Positions 37,244 to 44,695 of a DNA stretch of 64,000 bases are shown here, in pieces; position 1 is the stretch's first letter, and every line of letters starts with the position of its first letter. The stretch lies in contig CAYMSF010000004.1 of NCBI GenBank assembly GCA_964392985.1, positions 40,588 to 104,587 of the forward strand, written 5' to 3'. The notes beneath the pieces are model-generated. The model was not told the DNA's origin and did not search any database. It worked only from the letters and a program-made list of their open reading frames with translations. Both the position numbers and the translations under genes were made by a program. The stretch is from CAYMSF01 sp964392985. Its GTDB lineage: Bacteria; Verrucomicrobiota; Lentisphaeria; Victivallales; Victivallaceae.

Positions 37244-37876
37244 TTACCTTCCCATCAAAATGTCTAAATCATTAAGTGAGTCGGAGCCTATTGGTGTGGT
37301 TTTTCCGCCCCATGCAGTATGACAAATAAGATTAATTCTAGCGGCATTCTCCAATACTTCCATTCTGTCAAATGCCTCCAATAGTGACTTGCCAACTGCA
37401 AGCGCACCGTGGTGGCGCATTATTACACAATTCGATTTTGTTGTTGCAAACGCTACAGAATCAGCAAGTTCAGTAGTTCCTATGCAATGATAATCAGAAT
37501 ATGCTAAATTCCCCAATATGGCATAAGATTCAGCAAGTAAACGAGTGTTAATTTTGCGTTTTGCTGCAGCATAAGCACTTACCGTAACTGGATGGGCGTG
37601 AACTATGGCGTTTATTTCAGGACGCATTTTATAAATGGCTAAATGCATTTTTGTTTCTATGGAAGGTTTATGATTCGAGAGCATATTCCCGTCAATAGTT
37701 ACTGTAGCCACTTGATCTGCAGAAATTCTAGCCTTATCAAGCGCTGATGGAGTAATATAAACAGTTTGGTCATTTCTAACAGAAATATTACCGCCGGATG
37801 TGGTAGTAAGATGTTGCTCGTATAATCGCCGCATAAAGTAAGCAACTTCCTCTTGTAATTCGAAATTCTTAGTCAT
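37244..37876 (-). CDS. Class II aldolase/adducin family protein (L-fuculose-phosphate aldolase-like)
   Basis: Zinc-dependent class II aldolase of the FucA/RhaD/AraD family. The N-terminal TTTSGGNISVR phosphate-binding loop, the catalytic glutamate in SIETKMH, the metal-binding HAHP and a later HHGALAVG histidine are all present. The length (210 aa) matches FucA, which splits L-fuculose 1-phosphate to dihydroxyacetone phosphate and L-lactaldehyde. Because fucI lies 7 kb away, a fuculose-phosphate role is plausible, but the same family includes methylthioribulose-phosphate dehydratase (mtnB), and the divergent neighbour is mtnP, so methionine salvage is a real alternative. Confidence 0.88.
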   Translation of the reverse strand: MTKNFELQEEVAYFMRRLYEQHLTTTSGGNISVRNDQTVYITPSALDKARISADQVATVTIDGNMLSNHKPSIETKMHLAIYKMRPEINAIVHAHPVTVSAYAAAKRKINTRLLAESYAILGNLAYSDYHCIGTTELADSVAFATTKSNCVIMRHHGALAVGKSLLEAFDRMEVLENAARINLICHTAWGGKTTPIGSDSLNDLDILMGR

Positions 37877-38068
37877 AGCAGAATGTCCTTTTAAAATTAA
37901 TCTTTATTTTGCATTGTAATCAATATGATAATATATTTACAGTAATACGGTTTAAAAGTTTTTTTCTAATATTGGTTGTTATTTTTCTGCAATGGAAGAT
38001 TGCCAATGTGAAATTAAATCCAAAATTAAAGTTTTAAAATCATTTATTGAAAAGCATGAGGCAATATT

Positions 38069-38956
38069 ATGAAACTGGGAGTTATCGGTGGTAGTGGCTT
38101 ATATCATATTGAACACATTACCAATCTAAAACAACAAAAAGTTATTACTCCTTTTGGAGAACCTTCTGACGAATTTATTTGTGGAGATTTGGCTGGAACG
38201 CAGATCTTTTTTTTGCCTCGTCATGGTCGTGGACATACAATTATGCCTTCAGAAATCAATCATCGTGCCAACATTTTCGCCATGAAAAAACTTGGAGTAA
38301 CTCATATAATAAGTATTTCTGCTGTTGGAAGTTTGAAGGCTGAATTACGACCGCAGGATGTTGTAATCGTTGACCAGTATGTAGATCATACAAAACGAGG
38401 AGCTGACCATACATTTTTCGGTAAAGGCATCGTTGCGCATATCGCTTTCGGGAATCCGGTATGTCCTGAACTGTCGACCCTGGCGCAAAACATCGCGGAA
38501 AAAGTTATTAACAAATCAGACAACCCTGATAGAAAAGTTCATGGACATGGCACCTACGTTAATATGGAGGGGCCTGCATTTTCAACTTTTGCTGAATCAC
38601 AGTTTAATCGTTCGATGGGATGGGACGTTATTGGAATGACCAATTTAGCAGAAGCTAAGCTTGCTCGTGAGGCTGAAATTTGCTATTCAACCATTGCCAT
38701 GGTAACTGATTACGATTGCTGGCATCCTGACCACGATCACGTTACCGTAGAACTGATTATCGAACACCTTATGGCCAATACAGCACTGGCTAAGGGTATT
38801 GTAGAGCAAATTGCCGGAACAATCAGCCAACTTCCATGCAAGTGTAGGTGTCAGTCAGCGTTAGCCTCTGCTATAATTTCCCAACCGGAAGCAATTCCTG
38901 CAGAAAGAAAAGTTTCCCTTCAGCCAATTATCGGGAAATACATAAAAAATGACTGA
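38069..38956 (+). CDS. mtnP: S-methyl-5'-thioadenosine phosphorylase
   Basis: Purine-nucleoside phosphorylase family enzyme that cleaves methylthioadenosine to adenine and methylthioribose 1-phosphate, recovering the by-product of polyamine synthesis. Key motifs: IGGSGLY at the N-terminus, the phosphate-binding LPRHGRGH, ISAVGSLK, the MEGPAFST substrate motif, MTNLAEAKLAREAE with the methylthio-pocket residues and VTDYDCWH. The length (295 aa) is normal. GAGG is the ribosome binding site. It is divergent from the class II aldolase and overlaps the downstream methyltransferase by eight bases. The PLP decarboxylase at the left edge would be a source of polyamine flux. Confidence 0.94.
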   Translation: MKLGVIGGSGLYHIEHITNLKQQKVITPFGEPSDEFICGDLAGTQIFFLPRHGRGHTIMPSEINHRANIFAMKKLGVTHIISISAVGSLKAELRPQDVVIVDQYVDHTKRGADHTFFGKGIVAHIAFGNPVCPELSTLAQNIAEKVINKSDNPDRKVHGHGTYVNMEGPAFSTFAESQFNRSMGWDVIGMTNLAEAKLAREAEICYSTIAMVTDYDCWHPDHDHVTVELIIEHLMANTALAKGIVEQIAGTISQLPCKCRCQSALASAIISQPEAIPAERKVSLQPIIGKYIKND

Positions 38957-40298
38957 AAAGAGAACTTTCCGACAGCCCCAAAATGATCGTTTCAAATCCG
39001 GATATAATGGTCAGTTGCATAAATTTAAGAAAAAGAATGAAAGCAAAAATTATATTGCATTTCCAATTAATTCGATTCCCGTGGAAAATGCCAGCAATTT
39101 CTACTTCTCAAAATGCATTCATGATGTGCTCAAAGAAGTTGTTCCTGATTTTAACTTCGAACAGACAGGTATTGATTCATTATCAAGTCTGCCTTATGAA
39201 CAGGAATTTAACGTTAAACAACTTGCTATCAAAAAATTTTGGCAACTTAATAACTTGTCAGGAACGCCAAGGCAGTTAATCCCCGCAGCGGAACCGAGAC
39301 GATATCGCGCCACATCGAAACGTAGAATAGTTATCAACGGGAAAAAAATTTCACTGTTGACGATGCAACATCGTTGTGCCCCTGCCACATTGCATCTTTC
39401 CAATCTCGAACCTGAATCTCATGAAAAAATTTATCGCTATCTCCACGCAACACTTAATGCCCCCCCTAATTTTTCTTTTGCAAGTTCGCTAAATTATTGT
39501 ATTGTCAGAGGATATGCACGGAATGTAGCGATAATATTTAATATCAATGAAATTAATGCGAATGTCGTAAGGCGTGCACGGATTATAGCAGAAAATATGC
39601 GCATTGAATTTCCGGCAGTTTCTTCTGCCAGTATTTATGTTGATCCCAGTCGTTCCGATTACTATCTTGAATCTCGTCGCCCTGAACATGGAATAGGTTT
39701 TAAAAAAATATTTGGTTCAGAGTTCATGGATATCGTAGTCAATGATATAAAACTTCTCTATCCGCCAACTGTTTTTTCTCAAAGCAATGAAGCGATGCTT
39801 CCGATATTTTTACGTACAATCAACGAACTGATTTCTGACGGCTCCTCTTCACGATTACTTGATTTATATTGCGGTTATGGATTAATCGGTCTTCATCTTT
39901 TACCTCGTGTATCTGCATTGGTTGGTATGGAGATTGAAGGTCCAGCAGTAAATGCCGCAATTAACAACGCCAGGCATCTATTCCCCGACAAGTCATGCCG
40001 TTTCGTTACTGGTGCGATAACTTTAGAAAATATACAGTCCAAACTACCGCCGGTAAATATGCCTGAAATCGTTATACTGGATCCGCCAAGACAAGGCACA
40101 GCTCAGGGAGTAATCGCGGCTATTGCTGAAAGACGTCCTGTACAAGTTATCCATATATTTTGCGGAACAGATAAAATTTCCGAGGAAACCAGTGAATGGG
40201 AAAGAAATGGTTACAAGTTAAAAACCATTATCCCTTTAGATATGTTTCCCGGTTCTCCAAATCTCGAAACAGTTGTTGTGTTAAAACCAGAAAAATAA
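38949..40298 (+). CDS. Class I SAM-dependent RNA methyltransferase (TrmA/RlmCD m5U family)
   Basis: Probable 5-methyluridine methyltransferase of tRNA or 23S rRNA. The C-terminal half is the catalytic domain: YPPTVFSQSNEAMLP (SAM/substrate entry), LDLYCGYGLIG (SAM-binding motif I, near residue 305), VILDPPRQG and the catalytic cysteine in IHIFCGTDK, where family members usually have SCNP. The N-terminal third lacks the four-cysteine iron-sulfur cluster of RlmD and starts with a basic, polar stretch instead. It overlaps mtnP by eight bases and is converging on the glycosyltransferase gene. Confidence 0.85.
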   Translation: MTEKRTFRQPQNDRFKSGYNGQLHKFKKKNESKNYIAFPINSIPVENASNFYFSKCIHDVLKEVVPDFNFEQTGIDSLSSLPYEQEFNVKQLAIKKFWQLNNLSGTPRQLIPAAEPRRYRATSKRRIVINGKKISLLTMQHRCAPATLHLSNLEPESHEKIYRYLHATLNAPPNFSFASSLNYCIVRGYARNVAIIFNINEINANVVRRARIIAENMRIEFPAVSSASIYVDPSRSDYYLESRRPEHGIGFKKIFGSEFMDIVVNDIKLLYPPTVFSQSNEAMLPIFLRTINELISDGSSSRLLDLYCGYGLIGLHLLPRVSALVGMEIEGPAVNAAINNARHLFPDKSCRFVTGAITLENIQSKLPPVNMPEIVILDPPRQGTAQGVIAAIAERRPVQVIHIFCGTDKISEETSEWERNGYKLKTIIPLDMFPGSPNLETVVVLKPEK

Positions 40299-40372
40299 AA
40301 TTAATTAAATGAAAACAGGATAGTAATTAGCTATAAAATCAAAAGAGTAACCCATACTGATTCAGTGGTTAT

Positions 40373-41197
40373 TCAGTCCAACGAATTATCGCTGAGTAAT
40401 GATTCATATTTCAGCGATTCAAGTTCGCGCATAATTCGCCGCCTCGACTTTGGCGAACCGGTTTTCTTCCCGGAAATCTCAGGGTTCAAAATCATAGTTG
40501 CATGATTAAGATGGCGCATATATTTAATCAGTTCCTGTGTTGGAAGGAATGTCATTTTAAAACCAGCTGCAATAATTTTCCGGTGGAGCACTCTGCCTGC
40601 CGTATCTCGTTCATCATAAAAGCCATTCGAATATTTACGCACCAGTTCTGTTCTATATAAAGCACAATGACTACGCAAATAATAAAAATTGTCATCTGTA
40701 CCAGATATTTTACTCTTGCGCCCTGACAGCGGAAACAAAATCTTTGATTGGATAAATTCCTCAATTCCCTTGCTAAATCTTTTAAACAACGATTGTTGTT
40801 CAAGTTTCCAACTGCCTACACCTGCAATATCGCTTGATTCTTCAATCTTAGATACTAAATAATCCATCCACTCGGGAGAAGAAACAATCGTATCGGTATG
40901 CATCGACAAAACGTATTCTGTGTCCACAATACGCAATCCAGTATCCAATGCTTTAGCATGCATTTCCGCAGGTTCCTCTCCCGCGACTTCGTTACGTTCG
41001 ATAAGCGTAATCCAATTCAGAGAACGCAAATAAAGTGTTGAGTCATCGTTTGAATTGTTGTCAATAACTACCACCTTTACCCGACTGATATCGGTAAACT
41101 TTCTAATTGACCGCAAACATAGTTTAGTTAAATTCAACGTTTTATAATGCGGCAGTAATATTGTCAATTTTATTTTAGAATTGTCTTTGGAATCCAT
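40373..41197 (-). CDS. Family 2 glycosyltransferase
   Basis: A 274-residue GT-A fold glycosyltransferase. The N-terminus holds the usual LTILLPHYKTLNLTKLCLRSI start and VVIDNNSNDDS nucleotide-sugar motif, followed by the metal/donor site in LSMHTDTIVSSPEW (HTD in place of DxD). The region around residue 190 has the DERDTAGRVLHRKI acceptor-side pattern. No transmembrane helix is evident, so it probably works at the cytoplasmic face. It is a single minus-strand gene with no polysaccharide cluster around it, so the acceptor is unknown. Confidence 0.87.
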   Translation of the reverse strand: MDSKDNSKIKLTILLPHYKTLNLTKLCLRSIRKFTDISRVKVVVIDNNSNDDSTLYLRSLNWITLIERNEVAGEEPAEMHAKALDTGLRIVDTEYVLSMHTDTIVSSPEWMDYLVSKIEESSDIAGVGSWKLEQQSLFKRFSKGIEEFIQSKILFPLSGRKSKISGTDDNFYYLRSHCALYRTELVRKYSNGFYDERDTAGRVLHRKIIAAGFKMTFLPTQELIKYMRHLNHATMILNPEISGKKTGSPKSRRRIMRELESLKYESLLSDNSLD

Positions 41198-41505
41198 AAA
41201 TTATTATAAGTCCCCGGTAATATTTTAATCTTTTGGTTATAGTAACCTCTTAGGAGGAAATTGGCAAGTAACAAACCCAAACATTTTGTACGTTTTTTAA
41301 TAAATCAACATGATATTATTGTGATTAAATTTATAAAACAATCCAAACATAAAATTACCCGGTCATAAATTATATTCCTGAGACTTTAATCTTTTTTTTC
41401 GTATTTGAGCAAATTTGCTTTTCATAATTCCATGATTATATTCAAAATATATATTTTAGTTTTTTTATCGGTACTAGTGTTTTTAAACTGTCTGGTGGTT
41501 GATAG
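41198..41505. other. Divergent intergenic region between glycosyltransferase and amrS
   Basis: About 308 AT-rich bases that must hold promoters for two diverging genes. A small hairpin (41235-41247, 5-bp stem and 3-base loop) is present near the glycosyltransferase end. I see no gene; a short open frame overlapping the amrS start is not supported. Confidence 0.5.
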
Positions 41506-42483
41506 ATGTTTGATACGATACAATGCGAATTATGTCCCAAATATTGTGACATTCGTCCAGGTGAAAGCGGCGATTGCCGGATTCGTGTCAATATTGACGG
41601 AAAATTACTGGCAGTTACATGGGGATTCCTATGCGCTATGCATCTTGACCCGGTAGAAAAAAAACCGCTGTTTCACTTTCTTCCAGGCAGTAAAGTTTTA
41701 TCTATTGCAACAGCCGGTTGCAATCTCCATTGTCTATTTTGTCAGAACTGGGAGATTTCTCAACAAAACCCCGAGACTGTGGAGGCGAGTTATGTTTTAC
41801 CCAATGAACTGGTTGACATGGCCAGGAGATATCACAGTCCTGCTATAGCTTATACCTACACCGATCCGGTGGTATATTACGAATACACGCGAGACTGCAG
41901 TATTGCAGCACGGGCTGCAGGAATAAAGAATATTCTTGTTACTGCCGGTTATATCAACCGTCAACCATTCCGTGAACTATGTCGTAACATTGATGCCGCC
42001 AATATTGATCTAAAAGCATATTCCGACAAATTTTATCGTGAGATTTGCGGGGGGACGCTTAAGCATGTGCTGGATTCTTTGGTTATTGCAAAAGAAATGA
42101 ATATAGAACTGGAAATAACAAATCTGATTATTCCCGGGCTTAATGATCAGGATGAAATGATAAACTCAATGGTTCGATGGATTGCAGATAATTTGGGCAA
42201 GGATACTCCATTACATTTTTCACGCTTTGTTCCACGCTACAGGATGCGTAATTTACCACCAACTTCTGACGAAACATTAGGCAATGCGAGAAATATTGCC
42301 ATAGCGGCAGGATTACTCCATGTTTATACCGGTAATTTGCTGAAAGAAGATTGGATGAACACGTTTTGTCCTGGATGCAGATTGGAATTAATTCGTCGTG
42401 AGGGTTATGTTATAACTGGCAACATCCTGAAAAATAGTTGTTGTCCTAAATGCGGTTATAAAATTTATGGAGTGTGGCAGTAA
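41506..42483 (+). CDS. amrS: AmmeMemoRadiSam system radical SAM enzyme
   Basis: Radical SAM protein of the AmmeMemoRadiSam system (AmrS family, related to pyruvate-formate-lyase activases). The N-terminus carries a CELCPKYCDIRPGESGDCRIR cysteine block, then the SAM-cluster motif CNLHCLFC at about residues 73-80 with QNWEISQ, the GG-like ILVTAGYINR strand and a C-terminal CPGC plus CPKCG pair that probably binds another metal. The length (325 aa) matches the family. Its substrate is unknown. The stop codon overlaps the start of the tiny Tat-signal gene. Confidence 0.93.
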   Translation: MFDTIQCELCPKYCDIRPGESGDCRIRVNIDGKLLAVTWGFLCAMHLDPVEKKPLFHFLPGSKVLSIATAGCNLHCLFCQNWEISQQNPETVEASYVLPNELVDMARRYHSPAIAYTYTDPVVYYEYTRDCSIAARAAGIKNILVTAGYINRQPFRELCRNIDAANIDLKAYSDKFYREICGGTLKHVLDSLVIAKEMNIELEITNLIIPGLNDQDEMINSMVRWIADNLGKDTPLHFSRFVPRYRMRNLPPTSDETLGNARNIAIAAGLLHVYTGNLLKEDWMNTFCPGCRLELIRREGYVITGNILKNSCCPKCGYKIYGVWQ

Positions 42484-42671
42484 TGGTTCGCCGGGATTTT
42501 ATCAAGTTAGTATCGTTACTTTCTATAGGAATAACTCCGATAAACTTTTTGGCGAAATTATTCTATCCTGTTAAGAGTATCAAGATTGCTCAATGCTACG
42601 GACAATACCCCGGAAAAATAAAACCAGTAAATTTTAAGTCAATACAAAAACAAAGTAAATGGCTGGGATGA
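42483..42671 (+). CDS. Tat-signal mini-protein between amrS and the Memo fusion
   Basis: A 62-residue protein beginning with a twin-arginine signal (RRDFIKLV, then a hydrophobic segment to about residue 27). The remaining ~35 residues are basic and contain CYGQYPGKIKPVNF and a terminal SKWLG. The ATG overlaps the amrS stop (TAATG) and its own TGA overlaps the start of the Memo-AMMECR1 gene, so it is embedded in the operon and very likely translated. I recall similar small Tat-signal genes beside other AmmeMemoRadiSam loci but cannot verify this. A role as partner or substrate of the radical SAM enzyme is speculation. Confidence 0.72.
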   Translation: MVRRDFIKLVSLLSIGITPINFLAKLFYPVKSIKIAQCYGQYPGKIKPVNFKSIQKQSKWLG

Positions 42672-44188
42672 AAACAATCTTATATATATTTGTCATGGTT
42701 GTGAGTACCATAATTTTTGCTTCAGAAACAGACAAGCAAGTTTTTGTATCTCCTCTTGCAGGAAGATGGTATTCAGATAATGCTGGTGAGCTGACAAAAT
42801 CAATCAGAAACTGGTTGGCATCGGTTCCTGAAGCTAACGCCGGCAATGTTATAGCATTGATTCAACCTCACGCAGGATATCAGTATTCAGGAGCTATTGC
42901 GGCGTATGGTGTAAAAACGATCAGCAAACAAATAAAGCGTGTTGTAATTATAGGTCCATCCCATACAACAGGAATGGATGATATACTCAGTATCCCCGGG
43001 ATAACTCACATCAGCACGGTGTTGGGTGAGATAGAAGTTGATCGCGAATTTGTTGAACAACTCAAAAAATATGATTTCTGCAAATCAATTACTCGAGCGC
43101 ATACCACAGAGCACAGTGTAGATATTCAACTGCCATTACTGCAAATGGTTTTGAGTGATTTTAAAGTTGTGCCGATTGTAGTCGGGCAACTCAGTAATTC
43201 AGCTGTAAAAGAAATGACAGATGCGTTGTTGCCATTACTTGACAATCACACTCTAGTTATTGCCAGTTCTGATTTTACTCATTATGGCGATAATTACGGT
43301 TATGTTCCATTCCCTTTTAATGAGCAAACCGGAGATAAACTGCGGTTGCTGGATAAAGAGGCAATTACCGCAATCATTAACATGAAACAAGATATTTTCT
43401 CCGAATACCTCAGACGAACCCATGCAACAATATGTGGACAGTCACCAATCAAGCTCCTGCTTAAATTATTGCCTCCAAACAGCAAAGGAGTGTTATTGAA
43501 ATACGATACCTCCGGGAGAATAACTGGAGATTATCAACAATCCGTAAGTTACGCTTCAATCGCGTTTTCCGGACAATGGAAAACTGAAAATGGTCCGCAG
43601 GCTTTATCCCCTGAACCGATACCAATATTGACAGAAGAAGACAAAGTTATTTTGCTTGATTTTGCAGGCAAAATCATTAAGGAACGACTGAACGGTAATA
43701 AAGAACCGGACATCGAAAAATTTATCAATAAGATTTCTCCGGCAATGCTCCGTAATATGGGGGTATTTGTTACTCTGCACAAAAATGGTAAACTTCGCGG
43801 TTGTATAGGTGAGATAATACCATCTCGTCCCCTATATCAAGCTGTCGCTGCACAATCAATAAATTCCGCCTGTAATGATTGGAGATTTACCCCTGTAACA
43901 ATGGAAGAACTTGAGTCTGTTGATATTGAAATTTCGGTACTTACTCCACCAGAACCGGTTGCCTCATATATGGATATTGTTCCAGGAAGGGATGGGGTTA
44001 TTTTATTCAAGGATGGATGTTCGGCAGTTTTTCTTCCTCAAGTAGCAACTGAACAAGGATGGGGACGTGATGAATTGCTTGATAATCTGGCATTAAAGGC
44101 CGGCTTGCCTGCAAACTCATGGAGGAACGGGGCTAAATTCAAAACATTTCAGGCAAATGTTTTCAACTATAAAACTATCAAGAAATAA
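42668..44188 (+). CDS. Exported Memo-AMMECR1 fusion (AmmeMemoRadiSam proteins B and A)
   Basis: A 506-residue fusion. After an N-terminal signal peptide (about residues 1-18, hydrophobic, ending near Phe-Ala-Ser) comes a Memo domain (residues ~25-300) with the expected metal-site histidines in PHAGYQYSG, GPSHT and TEHSVDIQLPLLQ and the SSDFTHYG motif. The C-terminal AMMECR1 domain (about 340-500) has LRGCIGEI, VDIEISVLTPP and AVFLPQVATEQGW. The start at 42668 overlaps the preceding stop and puts the hydrophobic stretch at the extreme N-terminus. The predicted export of both domains is unusual, since family members are generally cytosolic. The enzyme activity is not established. Confidence 0.9.
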   Translation: MKTILYIFVMVVSTIIFASETDKQVFVSPLAGRWYSDNAGELTKSIRNWLASVPEANAGNVIALIQPHAGYQYSGAIAAYGVKTISKQIKRVVIIGPSHTTGMDDILSIPGITHISTVLGEIEVDREFVEQLKKYDFCKSITRAHTTEHSVDIQLPLLQMVLSDFKVVPIVVGQLSNSAVKEMTDALLPLLDNHTLVIASSDFTHYGDNYGYVPFPFNEQTGDKLRLLDKEAITAIINMKQDIFSEYLRRTHATICGQSPIKLLLKLLPPNSKGVLLKYDTSGRITGDYQQSVSYASIAFSGQWKTENGPQALSPEPIPILTEEDKVILLDFAGKIIKERLNGNKEPDIEKFINKISPAMLRNMGVFVTLHKNGKLRGCIGEIIPSRPLYQAVAAQSINSACNDWRFTPVTMEELESVDIEISVLTPPEPVASYMDIVPGRDGVILFKDGCSAVFLPQVATEQGWGRDELLDNLALKAGLPANSWRNGAKFKTFQANVFNYKTIKK

Positions 44189-44189
44189 A

Positions 44190-44591
44190 ATGGCATATCT
44201 TCAATACAACGAGCATGGAATAAAAAAATTCTATCAACTGACACTTAATCAAATGCTGATATTCGGTCGCGGTGAACACTGTGAATTTCAGTTACTTGAC
44301 TCTGAAGTCAGTCGTGAACACTTCGCCATTTCCGGTGACGATAATGAACAGTTTATGTTGATTGATTTGGGTGCTCGTAACGGCACCTGGCACAACAGTA
44401 CCAGATTGAGTAACGAAACTGCACTACTTCAACATAATGACCATATTGTAGCAGCTGGACACCGTTTTGTTTTTCTTCTGACCCTGCCGGTCAAGAAAAC
44501 ACAGGATATTATTAACGAAATTGCAGAACAAATGGAAGAAGGCAAAGGTTACCGGACTGCACTCATTGAAATTATTGCACAAAATAAATGA
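44190..44591 (+). CDS. FHA domain protein
   Basis: A 133-residue protein that is essentially one forkhead-associated domain, a phosphothreonine-binding module. The conserved residues are present: FGRGEHCEF, LLDSEVSREHFAI and LGARNGTWHN. The ATG at 44190 follows the Memo-AMMECR1 stop by one base; an earlier in-frame ATG at 44157 would overlap that gene by 32 bases. A C-terminal helix (residues ~108-133) follows the domain. Its position suggests that the AmmeMemoRadiSam locus receives a phosphorylation signal, perhaps from a Ser/Thr kinase such as the one 8 kb upstream; that link is inference. Confidence 0.88.
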   Translation: MAYLQYNEHGIKKFYQLTLNQMLIFGRGEHCEFQLLDSEVSREHFAISGDDNEQFMLIDLGARNGTWHNSTRLSNETALLQHNDHIVAAGHRFVFLLTLPVKKTQDIINEIAEQMEEGKGYRTALIEIIAQNK

Positions 44592-44695
44592 AGTAAGGCG
44601 GAATGTAACAATATAGATATTTTGCATTTTTAATTTTCTGTGTATATATTAAACAAAATAAATGATATTTCAATCTTAATAAAGGATCAATTAAT

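Noticed and set aside
41405..41656. 83-residue hydrophobic open frame before amrS
   Set aside because: It overlaps the conserved N-terminus of amrS in another frame and has no ribosome binding site.
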